Source: Frankia umida (lineage in GTDB: Bacteria > Actinomycetota > Actinomycetes > Frankiales > Frankiaceae). Taken from it: a stretch of 64,000 bases of DNA. Within the stretch, counting starts at the first letter, position 1, and the number at the start of each line of letters is the position of its first letter. Shown one piece after another: positions 51,992 through 59,487 of the stretch. The stretch is from the NCBI RefSeq assembly GCF_023242945.1, contig NZ_JALKFT010000027.1:5023-69022 (forward strand). The letters run 5' to 3'. The notes below the pieces were generated by a model. The model did no database searches, was not told the DNA's origin, and saw nothing but the letters and a program-made list of their open reading frames with translations. Position numbers and translations under genes: made by a program.

Positions 51992-52974
51992 CGGGTCACC
52001 AGCCGCGGTGCGTCCTTCGGCTCGGTCCCGGTTGGTGGTTGTGCCGTCGGTACCGGAACCGCCAGGTCGGCCGCGGGCAGGGTCGAGCCGGTGGCCGTCG
52101 GCCCGTAGCGGGCCAGCAGCTCCAGGCCGATCTCGGCGCGGCGGACCCGTTCCCGGCCCAGTGCCACCGCCGTCGCGTTCAGATGGGTGCCCGCCGGATA
52201 GATGTTCGGCGCGTTGCGCAGCCCGAACTTCAGGTACACGGGGGCGGCGACGCGGACGATCTCCGCGATCTCGAAGTGCCGCACGAAGCCGCCCAGGTCG
52301 TCGGGCGCTTCGACGTAGAGGTCGATCGGGATGTCCACGGCGGCCCGGACCGCCGCGAGCTGGGCCAGTGACAGGTCCGTCGGCACGTTGTAGGAGTCGG
52401 CGCCCAGGCGGGCGGCGATCCGGATCGACGCCGGGTTCGCCAGGCCCATCTGGACGCTGGTCTTGAACCGCAGCCCGGCGGGCAGCTCGCCGGCGGCTCG
52501 CATGTCGGCCGCCAGGGACAGCACCCCGAGATCGGTGACCAGGACGCCGCGGATCCCCGCCTCACAGGTGCGGCGGATGTCCTCCAGCACGTGCACGAGC
52601 TGTTCGGTGCCGCGTGCCTGGGCGCCCAGGCCCGCGGCACCGGTGGCGAGCGCGGCCGCGCCGGTGTCCCAGCCGGCCAGCGGCCGGGCGAACAGGCTCA
52701 CCTCGATCTGAGCGTCGGCGGCCACCCGCGCGAGGTCGTGCAGCTCACCGGTGGTCAGCAGCAGGCCACCGCTGCCCTGTGAGACGCGGTGCACGGTCAC
52801 CCCGCGCCGGCCGGCCTCGTCCAACACCGCCTCCAGCGCCGCCGGACCCTCGACACTCGGAATCTCGACCCGGAAGGCGGCCCCGTCGGGGAAACGCCCG
52901 GCGCTGCTCGGCGCATCGTGCGGATCGGCACCGGGAAGGCCCGCGGCCCGTAGGAAATCGCGCGTTCGTTGCAC
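51988..52974 (-). CDS. TIM-barrel-like protein of unknown function heading the sugar-acid operon
   Basis: The 328-residue product has alternating strand/helix segments: FRVEIPSVEGPAALEAVLDE, GVTVHRVSQGSGGLLLTTGE, GIRGVLVTDLGVLSLAADMR, RFKTSVQMGLANPASIRIAA and SYNVPTDLSLAQLAAVRAAV. It ends with a Pro-rich tail. The pattern (RVSQGSGG, LVTDLGVL, VYLKFGLRNAPNIYPAG) resembles U32-peptidase-like TIM barrels found next to enolase-superfamily genes, but I cannot assign a reaction. The start is GTG 52974. It is the first gene after the divergent LacI regulator, so it is the best candidate for the step the operon otherwise lacks. Confidence 0.75.
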   Translation of the reverse strand: MQRTRDFLRAAGLPGADPHDAPSSAGRFPDGAAFRVEIPSVEGPAALEAVLDEAGRRGVTVHRVSQGSGGLLLTTGELHDLARVAADAQIEVSLFARPLAGWDTGAAALATGAAGLGAQARGTEQLVHVLEDIRRTCEAGIRGVLVTDLGVLSLAADMRAAGELPAGLRFKTSVQMGLANPASIRIAARLGADSYNVPTDLSLAQLAAVRAAVDIPIDLYVEAPDDLGGFVRHFEIAEIVRVAAPVYLKFGLRNAPNIYPAGTHLNATAVALGRERVRRAEIGLELLARYGPTATGSTLPAADLAVPVPTAQPPTGTEPKDAPRLVTR

Positions 52975-53016
52975 TCTGACGCCCTCTCCTCGGCCATCCG
53001 GTCACGTCGCGCATCG

Positions 53017-53030
53017 TGTTACCGAGAACA
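53017..53030. promoter_or_regulatory. Candidate LacI operator 1
   Basis: TGTTACCGAGAACA is an imperfect palindrome (TGTT...AACA) 43 bases upstream of the operon's first start codon. It shares the TGTTACCGnnnACA core with the site at 53117. Confidence 0.55.
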
Positions 53031-53116
53031 TGACGGCGATCCCGCGGCCGCGTGCGTATCGAACAGGCCGGCCGAGACTCACAGGTGAACCTCGGCCGTG
53101 ATCACCAGCCGAACGA

Positions 53117-53130
53117 TGTGAACGGTAACA
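53117..53130. promoter_or_regulatory. Candidate LacI operator 2
   Basis: TGTGAACGGTAACA reads TGTTACCGTTCACA on the other strand, the same core as operator 1, and is embedded in a longer CGATGT...ACATCG inverted repeat. The two sites start exactly 100 bp apart within the divergent region. Confidence 0.6.
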
Positions 53131-53175
53131 TCGCTCGATGCCGGCGTCCATGGCATCGGACGGGTACCCGCCGCG

Positions 53176-53222
53176 GCCACGGACCGAACCAGTCCGAACC
53201 AGTCCGAACCGGACCGGACCGA
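53176..53222. repeat. Short tandem repeats in the lacI leader
   Basis: GAACCAGTCC-type units occur three times in a row followed by CGGACCGGACC. They lie between operator 2 and the lacI start and add no coding. Confidence 0.6.
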
Positions 53223-53261
53223 TAGCCTGACGGCTGTCCACGGCTCTCAGGAGAGTGCGAT

Positions 53262-54416
53262 GTGGCCCTAGAACCAGCCGATGCCGGTACCCGTTCGACC
53301 AGCCCGACCCTGGCCACCGGTCAGACCCTGGCCACCGGTGGGACCCGGGCCGCCGCGGCGGGAACGGGCGGTCCGCGCGCCGGGTCGGTCATGCGTGATG
53401 TCGCGAGGCTCGCGGGCGTCTCCCATCAGACGGTCTCGCGGGTACTCAACGACCATCCGCATGTGCGCGAGGAGACCCGCCAGCGCGTGCTCGAGGCGGT
53501 GGCGGCGCTCGGCTACCGCCGTAACCTGGCCGCCCGCGCACTCGTCACCCGCCGGACCGGCACGCTTGGCATCGTCGGATTCGAGACCACCCTGTTCGGG
53601 CCCGCGTCCGTGCTCTACGCGATCGAGGACGCGGCCCGCCGCGCCGGCTACTTCGTCAGCGTGACGACGATCCGGGACCTCGACCGCCGCTCGATCCTCG
53701 ACGCCCTGGAGCGGCTGCGCATGCAGTCGGTCGAGGCGGTCATCGCGATCGCGCACAAGCCCGCTGTCACCGCGGCCCTCGCGCAGCTGCCCACCGCGTT
53801 TCCCCGCGTCGCGGTCGGCGGGTCTGGCGGCGAGGAGACGGTGCCCGGTGTCCGGGTGGACAACGTGGCCGGCGCGCGCCTGGCGACCCAGCACCTGCTC
53901 GACCTCGGTCACTCGACCGTGCACCACCTCGCCGGGCCAGCCGACTGGCCGGAAGCCCGCCAACGCGAGGAGGGCTGGCGCGCCACCCTGGAGGACGCCG
54001 GCGCCACGGTCCCACCCGTGCGCCCCCGGGACACCGCCCAACGGGCCTGGGACGCCAGGACCGGCTACGAGCAGGGCCGAACGCTCGCCCGGGACCCATC
54101 GGTGACCGCCGTCTTCTGCGCCAACGACGCCCTCGCACTCGGCGTCCTGCGCGCCCTGCACGAGGCCGGCCGCATCGTACCCGACGAGGTGAGCGTCGTC
54201 GGCTTCGACGACGCCCCGGAATCCGGCTACCTCATTCCGCCGCTGACCACCGTCCGGCAGGATTTCGCGGCGCTCGGCCAACAGGGCATCTCCCTGCTCC
54301 TCGACCAGTTCGACCACACCGACCACACCGACCACACCGACCAGCCGAGCGCGCCACGCCAGGTGGTGCTCCCGCCCGTCCTGATCCCACGGGCGAGTAC
54401 CGCACCACCCGGATAA
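53262..54416 (+). CDS. LacI-family regulator of the sugar-acid operon
   Basis: The 384-residue repressor has a LacI HTH at residues 43-64 (VMRDVARLAGVSHQTVSRVL) with the hinge helix at about 88-100 (RNLAARALVTRRTGTLGIVG). A periplasmic-binding-like sensor domain follows (ARLATQHLLDLGHSTVHHLA, VTAVFCANDALALGVLRAL, VSVVGFDDAPESGYLIPPLT). Forty low-complexity residues precede the HTH, so translation might start later; GTG 53262 is the annotated option. An unusual DHTDHTDHTD repeat lies near the C-terminus. It is divergent from the operon starting at 52974, and two matched palindromes lie between. Confidence 0.9.
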   Translation: MALEPADAGTRSTSPTLATGQTLATGGTRAAAAGTGGPRAGSVMRDVARLAGVSHQTVSRVLNDHPHVREETRQRVLEAVAALGYRRNLAARALVTRRTGTLGIVGFETTLFGPASVLYAIEDAARRAGYFVSVTTIRDLDRRSILDALERLRMQSVEAVIAIAHKPAVTAALAQLPTAFPRVAVGGSGGEETVPGVRVDNVAGARLATQHLLDLGHSTVHHLAGPADWPEARQREEGWRATLEDAGATVPPVRPRDTAQRAWDARTGYEQGRTLARDPSVTAVFCANDALALGVLRALHEAGRIVPDEVSVVGFDDAPESGYLIPPLTTVRQDFAALGQQGISLLLDQFDHTDHTDHTDQPSAPRQVVLPPVLIPRASTAPPG

Positions 54417-54793
54417 CCGAGCGGACCCGCCGCGGTCCACGACATCGGCGGCCCTGCGAGTCGCTGACCGCCGCACCAACGTTCCCCACGCAGGATCGTG
54501 CGTTCTGCGCCGACTCGGCGGTCGCGGGAAGGAGACCCGTTGTGACACAGCTTCCGTTCACCAGGTGAACCCGGCCGTTCCATCTGTGTCTCTCTGTGAC
54601 CGTGCGCAGGTCCGACAGGTCCGACAGGTCACATGCGGAAGGCGACGGCGATGTCCGATAACAGGCGTAGGTCGTCGACGCCTGAGCAATGGTTGAGACC
54701 TGTGGATCGGCCGGGAGGGGCGTACCTTCCCGGTGATCGAGGTTGAGGTCCCAGTCAGGCCGACGTTGACGCGTCGGTCGGGAAGGTACACCC
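54417..54793. other. Spacer with IS-like inverted repeat and short tandem repeats
   Basis: No gene is supported. AGGTCCGAC is repeated in tandem at 54608-54625. GTACCTTCCCG (54722-54732) and CGGGAAGGTAC (54779-54789) are a perfect 11-bp inverted repeat just before the IS256 transposase and may include its left end. The element's outer ends were not identified. Confidence 0.5.
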
Positions 54794-55792
54794 GTGCTCA
54801 CGGTAGTACCCGAGGACAGCACGCCCGAGAACGGCTCGACGGCCAGGCCGTCGCTGATTGATGAGATCGTCCGGGAAGGTGCCCGGCGGATGCTCGCGGC
54901 CGCGTTGGAAGCCGAGGTCGACGCCTACATCGCCGAACTCGCCGGCGAGCGTGACGATCGCGGCCGCCGGCTGGTGGTCCGTAACGGCCATGCCCAGCCC
55001 CGGCAGGTGATGACCGCCGCCGGTGCGGTCGAGGCCACCGCACCACGGGTCAACGACCGCAGGGTCGACGCGGACACCGGCGAACGGAAGAGGTTCTCCT
55101 CGGCGATCCTCCCGCCGTGGTGCCGCCGCTCCCCGAAGATCGCCGAGGTGTTGCCGCTGCTCTACCTGCACGGCCTGTCCTCGGGTGACTTCGTGCCCGC
55201 GTTGGAGCAGTTCCTCGGCTCGGGTGCCGGCCTGTCCGCCCCGGTGTTGGCAGTCGGGGACGGCGCGCTGGGGTTCTGGGCCGCGCTGCGTGAGGTGTTC
55301 CCCGCCACGGCGGAACAGCGCTGCTGGGTACACAGGACCGCGAACGTGCTGGGGGCGTTGCCGAAGTCGGCGCACCCCGGGGCGAAGAAACACCTCGCGG
55401 AGATCTACAACGCCGAGGACAAGACCCACGCCACCGCCGCGGCGAAGACGTTCGCCGCCGCCTACGAGACGAAGTTCCCCAAAGCCATCGCGAAGATCGT
55501 CGATGATTTGGACATGCTGCTGGCGTTCTACGACTACCCCGCCGAGCACTGGGTGCACCTACGGACCACGAACCCGATCGAGTCCACGTTCGCGACCGTC
55601 CGTCACCGCACCCGCGTCACCCAAGGGCCCGGTTCCCGGGCCGCCGGGCTGGCCATGGCGTCCAAGCTCATCGAGGCGACCCAGGCCCGCTGGCGGACGG
55701 TCAACGCACCCCACCTCGTCGCCCTCGTCCGCGCCGGCGCCGTCCTCGAAGCAGGCCAGCTCGTCGAACGCCCACAGGCACGCGCCGCATGA
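54794..55792 (+). CDS. IS256-family transposase with in-frame internal deletion
   Basis: The 332-residue frame has N-terminal SLIDEIVREGARRMLAAALE AEVDAYIAELAGERD, the mutator-type middle FVPALEQFLGSGAGLS, then jumps to APVLAVGDGALGFWAALREV FPATAEQRCWVHRTANVLGA and the end TTNPIESTFATVRHRTR. Intact IS256 transposases are about 410 residues; the roughly 80 residues between GLS and APVL, which carry the first catalytic aspartate, are missing. The second Asp (VGDGALGF) and the final Glu (NPIEST) remain. It should be inactive. Its stop overlaps the ATG of the next gene. Confidence 0.88.
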   Translation: MLTVVPEDSTPENGSTARPSLIDEIVREGARRMLAAALEAEVDAYIAELAGERDDRGRRLVVRNGHAQPRQVMTAAGAVEATAPRVNDRRVDADTGERKRFSSAILPPWCRRSPKIAEVLPLLYLHGLSSGDFVPALEQFLGSGAGLSAPVLAVGDGALGFWAALREVFPATAEQRCWVHRTANVLGALPKSAHPGAKKHLAEIYNAEDKTHATAAAKTFAAAYETKFPKAIAKIVDDLDMLLAFYDYPAEHWVHLRTTNPIESTFATVRHRTRVTQGPGSRAAGLAMASKLIEATQARWRTVNAPHLVALVRAGAVLEAGQLVERPQARAA

Positions 55793-56382
55793 GCAGTCCC
55801 CGCCCCACTCACCCGGGGGCGCCGGCCCACGCCTCGGGAGCGCCAACCGGCAGAGTGATCGTGATGACCGGGCCACCTGGCGCAGGCAAGACCACGATCG
55901 CCCGACGGGTGGCCGACCGGCTCTCTCCCAGCGTGCACCTGCACGCCGACGACTTCTGGCACTTCATCCGCCAAGGCGCCATCGAGCCCTACCTACCCGA
56001 AGCGCACCACCAGAACACGATCGTCATCAACGTCGTGGCCCACACCGCGTTCGGCTACGCCGCCGGCGGCTACGACGTGATCTGCGACGGCATCATCGGC
56101 CCCTGGTTCCTCGACGCGTTCCGTGCCATCAGCACGACCAGCGGAATCGAGCTGCACTACCTCGTGCTGCGCCCCGACGAAGCAACGACGCTCCGCCGAG
56201 CCACCAGCCGAACCAGCACCGACGCGTTGACCGACCCCGAACCGATCCGCTCGCTTCACCACCAGTTCAGCAGCCTCGACACCCTCGAACCCCACGTGTT
56301 GGACTCCAGCCGCATGGATCCCGCGGCCACGGCCGGGGCCGCGTTGCACGGCATCACCAACAGCCACTACCAGCTCAGTTGA
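55789..56382 (+). CDS. P-loop kinase-like protein
   Basis: The 197-residue protein has a Walker A loop VIVMTGPPGAGKTTIARRVA (residues 23-42), an acidic strand HLHADDFWHFIRQGAIEPYL, GYDVICDGIIGPWFLDAF (Walker B-like Asp) and an Arg-rich lid (EATTLRRATSRTSTDAL). It resembles small AAA/kinase proteins related to gluconate kinase or chloramphenicol phosphotransferase; the substrate is unknown. The ATG 55789 overlaps the transposase stop, and the first 20 residues are low complexity, so the native start may be nearer VIVMTG. It may have been brought under the IS by insertion. Confidence 0.82.
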   Translation: MSSPRPTHPGAPAHASGAPTGRVIVMTGPPGAGKTTIARRVADRLSPSVHLHADDFWHFIRQGAIEPYLPEAHHQNTIVINVVAHTAFGYAAGGYDVICDGIIGPWFLDAFRAISTTSGIELHYLVLRPDEATTLRRATSRTSTDALTDPEPIRSLHHQFSSLDTLEPHVLDSSRMDPAATAGAALHGITNSHYQLS

Positions 56383-56486
56383 TCTCCATCAGTCCGCCAC
56401 ACGACCCACAGGTTCTGACAATTCCTCGACCTTCTGGGCATCTTTTTCTCCCTGGACCGGCGAGTTTTTGTCACAGTGGTTCTGGA

Positions 56487-57935
56487 TCAGCGCGGAAAGA
56501 AACGAACCGCGTTGATGTCGCCCGGATCCATGGGGCCGTTGGTACCGCGGGAGAACACCGCCCAACCCACCCCGGTGGGCGACACGGCGAGGGACGCGTT
56601 CACCTCGTTACCCAGCTTCCCATCCCCGATGGTGAGGTCACCGGTGCTGTCGAGGTCGACCGTGGTGAAGCGGGGACTGGCCGCGGTGGCGTTCCAGGAC
56701 TGGGTGACGATCGCATGAGCGGGGCCGTAGTAGAGCCCGGGGAAGTTGGGGGGGCTGGTCGGCCGCGTCGGCACGGTCATCTGCAGCCCGGCGATCGCGA
56801 TATGGCCGGCCTCGCCGGCGACGATGTTCGCGGTCGCCAGTGAGAACGTCGTTCCCGGCGCCATGACGTTGATCGGCGCGGTCCATGTGCGTGCGTGGTC
56901 GCGGGACAGGGACATGTGCACCTGGGTGTCGGTGTCATCGACCCAGACCGAGTAGACAGTCCCGGCCCTGTCGACGGCCACCCGCTGCGCTCCGGAGAGC
57001 TCACCGCAGGCCAGGCTCCCCGGCACCGGCTGCTGTCGCCAGGTCACCCCGTAGTCCTGGGACACGGCGATCATCTGGCGGCAGTTGTTCTCGGGTATCC
57101 ACGGGTAGGTCGTGTTCTGGAAACGGGTGGGGTCGAAGAGGGTGAACTCGGGATAGTCGAAGTAGATGGTCCCGTCCGAGGCCGTCACGCCGATGCCACC
57201 CTCGGTGGTGGCCGACGCGATCCTGTCCATCCGCTGGAACGTCGCACCGCCGTCCAGTGAGCGGTAGACGAAGCGCTGCCCACCCACCAGGTGGATTCCC
57301 ACGCCGAGAAAGTAGATCGCGCTCGGGTAGAGGTTCCCCCGCGGGGCCGGCCCCGTGACGATCTTTCCCCAGTCGTAGGTGTCGCAGGCGATGGTCCTCC
57401 CGGTCCAGGTCGCCCCGAGGTTGTCGCTCCAGGACACCACCGACCCGGATGTCCCACCGCAGGAGGCGGCGGCCATGCTGGTCAGATAGTAGATCCGATC
57501 GGTCCGCGCATCGATGTGCACGAAGCCGTGCACTCCCACGGAGTGGCTGTCACCGTTGGCCAGGTCCGGGACGGGTACCGACGTCCAGTGGCGGCCGTTG
57601 TCGATCGACCGCAGGACACCGCCCGTCGCGCGGGCTATGAAAAGCGCCCCGGTACGCGAGATCTGGATCGAGGGCGACACGTCCTTGAAGCCGGTCGGAT
57701 ACAAGCAGCCCTGAGACAACGAGGGCAGTACGTTCGTTCGACCCGGAACATGATTCTGGGCTCTTACACACTGCAGGCCGGCCGGTGGCCCGGAAATCAA
57801 ATCGACCGGTTTTACATTCAGTCTGGCCTCAGGATGACCCGCCACCTCGGCGTTCTGTACCACCCCTGGCGCACACCCGAGTGCCAGGGCCATCAAGAGC
57901 AGCACCAGCGCGGAAACTCGCACCCCTCTGTGCAT
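56487..57935 (-). CDS. Secreted BNR/sialidase-like lipoprotein
   Basis: The 482-residue product starts HRGVRVSALVLLLMALALGC, a lipoprotein signal with lipobox (LALGC). The mature part contains Asp-box (BNR) repeats: SIDNGRHWTSVPV, SWSDNLGATWTG, RSLDGGATFQR, VSQDYGVTWRQQ and LSRDHARTWTAP, giving a sialidase-type beta-propeller. The full sialidase catalytic set (Arg triad, Tyr) is not evident, so hydrolase activity is uncertain; a binding role is possible. The start is ATG 57935, six bases after GGGAGG. Its N-terminal region is duplicated at 41335-41507. Confidence 0.85.
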   Translation of the reverse strand: MHRGVRVSALVLLLMALALGCAPGVVQNAEVAGHPEARLNVKPVDLISGPPAGLQCVRAQNHVPGRTNVLPSLSQGCLYPTGFKDVSPSIQISRTGALFIARATGGVLRSIDNGRHWTSVPVPDLANGDSHSVGVHGFVHIDARTDRIYYLTSMAAASCGGTSGSVVSWSDNLGATWTGRTIACDTYDWGKIVTGPAPRGNLYPSAIYFLGVGIHLVGGQRFVYRSLDGGATFQRMDRIASATTEGGIGVTASDGTIYFDYPEFTLFDPTRFQNTTYPWIPENNCRQMIAVSQDYGVTWRQQPVPGSLACGELSGAQRVAVDRAGTVYSVWVDDTDTQVHMSLSRDHARTWTAPINVMAPGTTFSLATANIVAGEAGHIAIAGLQMTVPTRPTSPPNFPGLYYGPAHAIVTQSWNATAASPRFTTVDLDSTGDLTIGDGKLGNEVNASLAVSPTGVGWAVFSRGTNGPMDPGDINAVRFFPR

Positions 57936-58289
57936 GACCACCTCCCGTGTCCGTACACTCCCGTATTCGTACGCCAGCTCCGCCCTCGATCAGCCCGACA
58001 GCCTGAACCGAGATTTCCTGATCGACCAGGAGGAGCCTTGACAATAGAGCTCACCGTCCGATTTTTCTACCCGCGCTTCCACCTTCAGGCGAGATCACAT
58101 CGGCATCTAACACAGGCGAACGTCCCTGCCCGGACAATAATGCAGACGACCCGACCACCTCGGCATTTTGCCGGTTGGTACATGAGGTTCACAATCTTTC
58201 GCGGCAAGCGCCCGGACCGCGGATGGACAGGCACGAAGGTGAGCCAGAGCGGCAGTACGTTCGATCTCGTCGGGTGACATCGGAGCTGA
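57936..58289. other. Intergenic, relatively AT-rich; no gene
   Basis: The region should contain the promoter of the leftward lipoprotein gene. It has AT-rich patches (58040-58070, 58135-58200) but no convincing hexamers, RNA gene or coding pattern. Confidence 0.4.
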
Positions 58290-58615
58290 CGGCGAACTCG
58301 ACGAGACGTGGTGTCAGCCGCGGTTCGCCTACCGGGGCTTCCGCCACCTCGAGGTGGACGGTCTCGACCGCCCGCTGGTCAGCGACGATGTCGAGGCGAT
58401 CGTGCTCTCCAGCGAGCTGGCACCGGTCGGGGCCTTCGCGTGCTCCGAGCCACGGGTCGACCGGCGACGCGCAGGTCTTCGCTCCCACCGCCACCCACAT
58501 CATGGACGTGCGGTCGTTCTTCCGTCGGTACCTGCGTGACCTCGCCGCCGAGCAGCACGAGGACGGCCGAATCCCCGGTTTCGTACCGGGTGACAACCCG
58601 CGCCGCGGTGAGGCT
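58290..58615 (+). pseudogene. GH78 alpha-L-rhamnosidase remnant
   Basis: The plus strand reads ETWCQPRFAYRGFRHLEVDG, SDDVEAIVLSSELAPVGAFA CSEP, then after a deletion and frame change STGDAQVFAPTATHIMDVRS FFRRYLRDLAAEQHEDGRIP GFVPGDN. These are consecutive conserved blocks of bacterial alpha-L-rhamnosidases (TPRFTYRGFRYVEV...; WTGDAQVFAPTAxYNMD). The block between them and everything after GDN are gone. No function remains. Confidence 0.72.
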
Positions 58616-58784
58616 CCCCCGCAGAGGTTGATCTCGGCGTCCGCCGGCTTCGCTGGGGACACTGCGCTGCGAGCCGCCTGCACCACGACGCTCGGCCGAA
58701 TGGTGCCGGTGTCGCGCCGCCCGGGCGGCACGAGGCCGGGACACCGCTCCCGCCCCGGTACCTGCCGAGGCGGGCAAGTCTGCT

Positions 58785-58797
58785 GTTGACGGTCAAC
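58785..58797. promoter_or_regulatory. Candidate TetR operator
   Basis: GTTGAC-G-GTCAAC is a 13-bp palindrome with a single central base, 23 bases upstream of the tetR start. The position suits autoregulation. Confidence 0.55.
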
Positions 58798-58820
58798 TTG
58801 CCCGTGGCAATACTCTCCGG

Positions 58821-59411
58821 ATGGACACGGCGGCGTCATCCCTGCGTGAGCGCTCGAAGGCCAGGCGGCGCCACTCCATCCAACGTGCCGCGATACGCCT
58901 GTTCGCCGAACACGGGTACGACGGCACGACCATCGCGGACGTTGCCGAGGCGGCCGAAGTCGCCCCACGCACCGTGTCGATGTACTTCCCGAACAAGATT
59001 GATATCGCGATGTCGGCATCCAACGACATGTCCGCGCGGCTGACCGCGACGTTCAGGGCAAACCCCAGGCTGCCCTTCACCGACGTCATCGACCTGTGGC
59101 TCGTCGACGTGGTCGAGTCGCTCGATGTGGATCTGGCTGTGTCGATGGCCGCGATGTTCGATACCAATCCCCCGCTACGCGCGGTATCGACAGCACACAT
59201 CATGGAGGCGACCGGTCTGAGCACGCCCGCACTCGTGGCACAGCTTGGCCTGGCCGCCGACGATCCTCTGATCGCCATCGTGTACGCGGCGGTGAGCTCC
59301 GCCATCACCGAGTACATCGCGTCCGTTCTGACATCCGGGGGCACGCGGGTCATGCACGATCAGTTTGTTCGCTACCTGCGTGCCGTCATCGGCGCGGCCC
59401 GTCCGGGCTGA
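58821..59411 (+). CDS. TetR/AcrR family transcriptional regulator
   Basis: The 196-residue protein has a classic TetR HTH (IQRAAIRLFAEHGYDGTTIA DVAEAAEVAPRTVSMYFPNK, residues about 20-59) and a helical C-terminal domain. The start is ATG 58821. A palindrome directly upstream is a likely autoregulatory operator. It converges with the binding-protein gene at 59488 across a strong terminator and has no divergent partner, so targets beyond itself are unclear. Confidence 0.87.
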   Translation: MDTAASSLRERSKARRRHSIQRAAIRLFAEHGYDGTTIADVAEAAEVAPRTVSMYFPNKIDIAMSASNDMSARLTATFRANPRLPFTDVIDLWLVDVVESLDVDLAVSMAAMFDTNPPLRAVSTAHIMEATGLSTPALVAQLGLAADDPLIAIVYAAVSSAITEYIASVLTSGGTRVMHDQFVRYLRAVIGAARPG

Positions 59412-59419
59412 GACACGAC

Positions 59420-59467
59420 GGGGGCCGGCGGGGGCATGGCCGTCCGGCCACGTCCCCGCCGGCCCCC
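59420..59467. terminator. Bidirectional hairpin terminator between convergent genes
   Basis: A perfect 14-bp stem (59420-59433 with 59454-59467) encloses a second small stem, TGGCC/GGCCA. It sits in the 76-base gap between the tetR stop and the binding-protein stop and can serve both strands. Confidence 0.8.
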
Positions 59468-59487
59468 TGCGCACCGGTGTGTCCGGA

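Noticed and set aside
47197..52974. Naming the sugar-acid operon as the xylose Weimberg pathway
   Set aside because: The dehydratase type and missing keto-deoxy-acid dehydratase do not fix the sugar, and a separate isomerase route for xylose is present.
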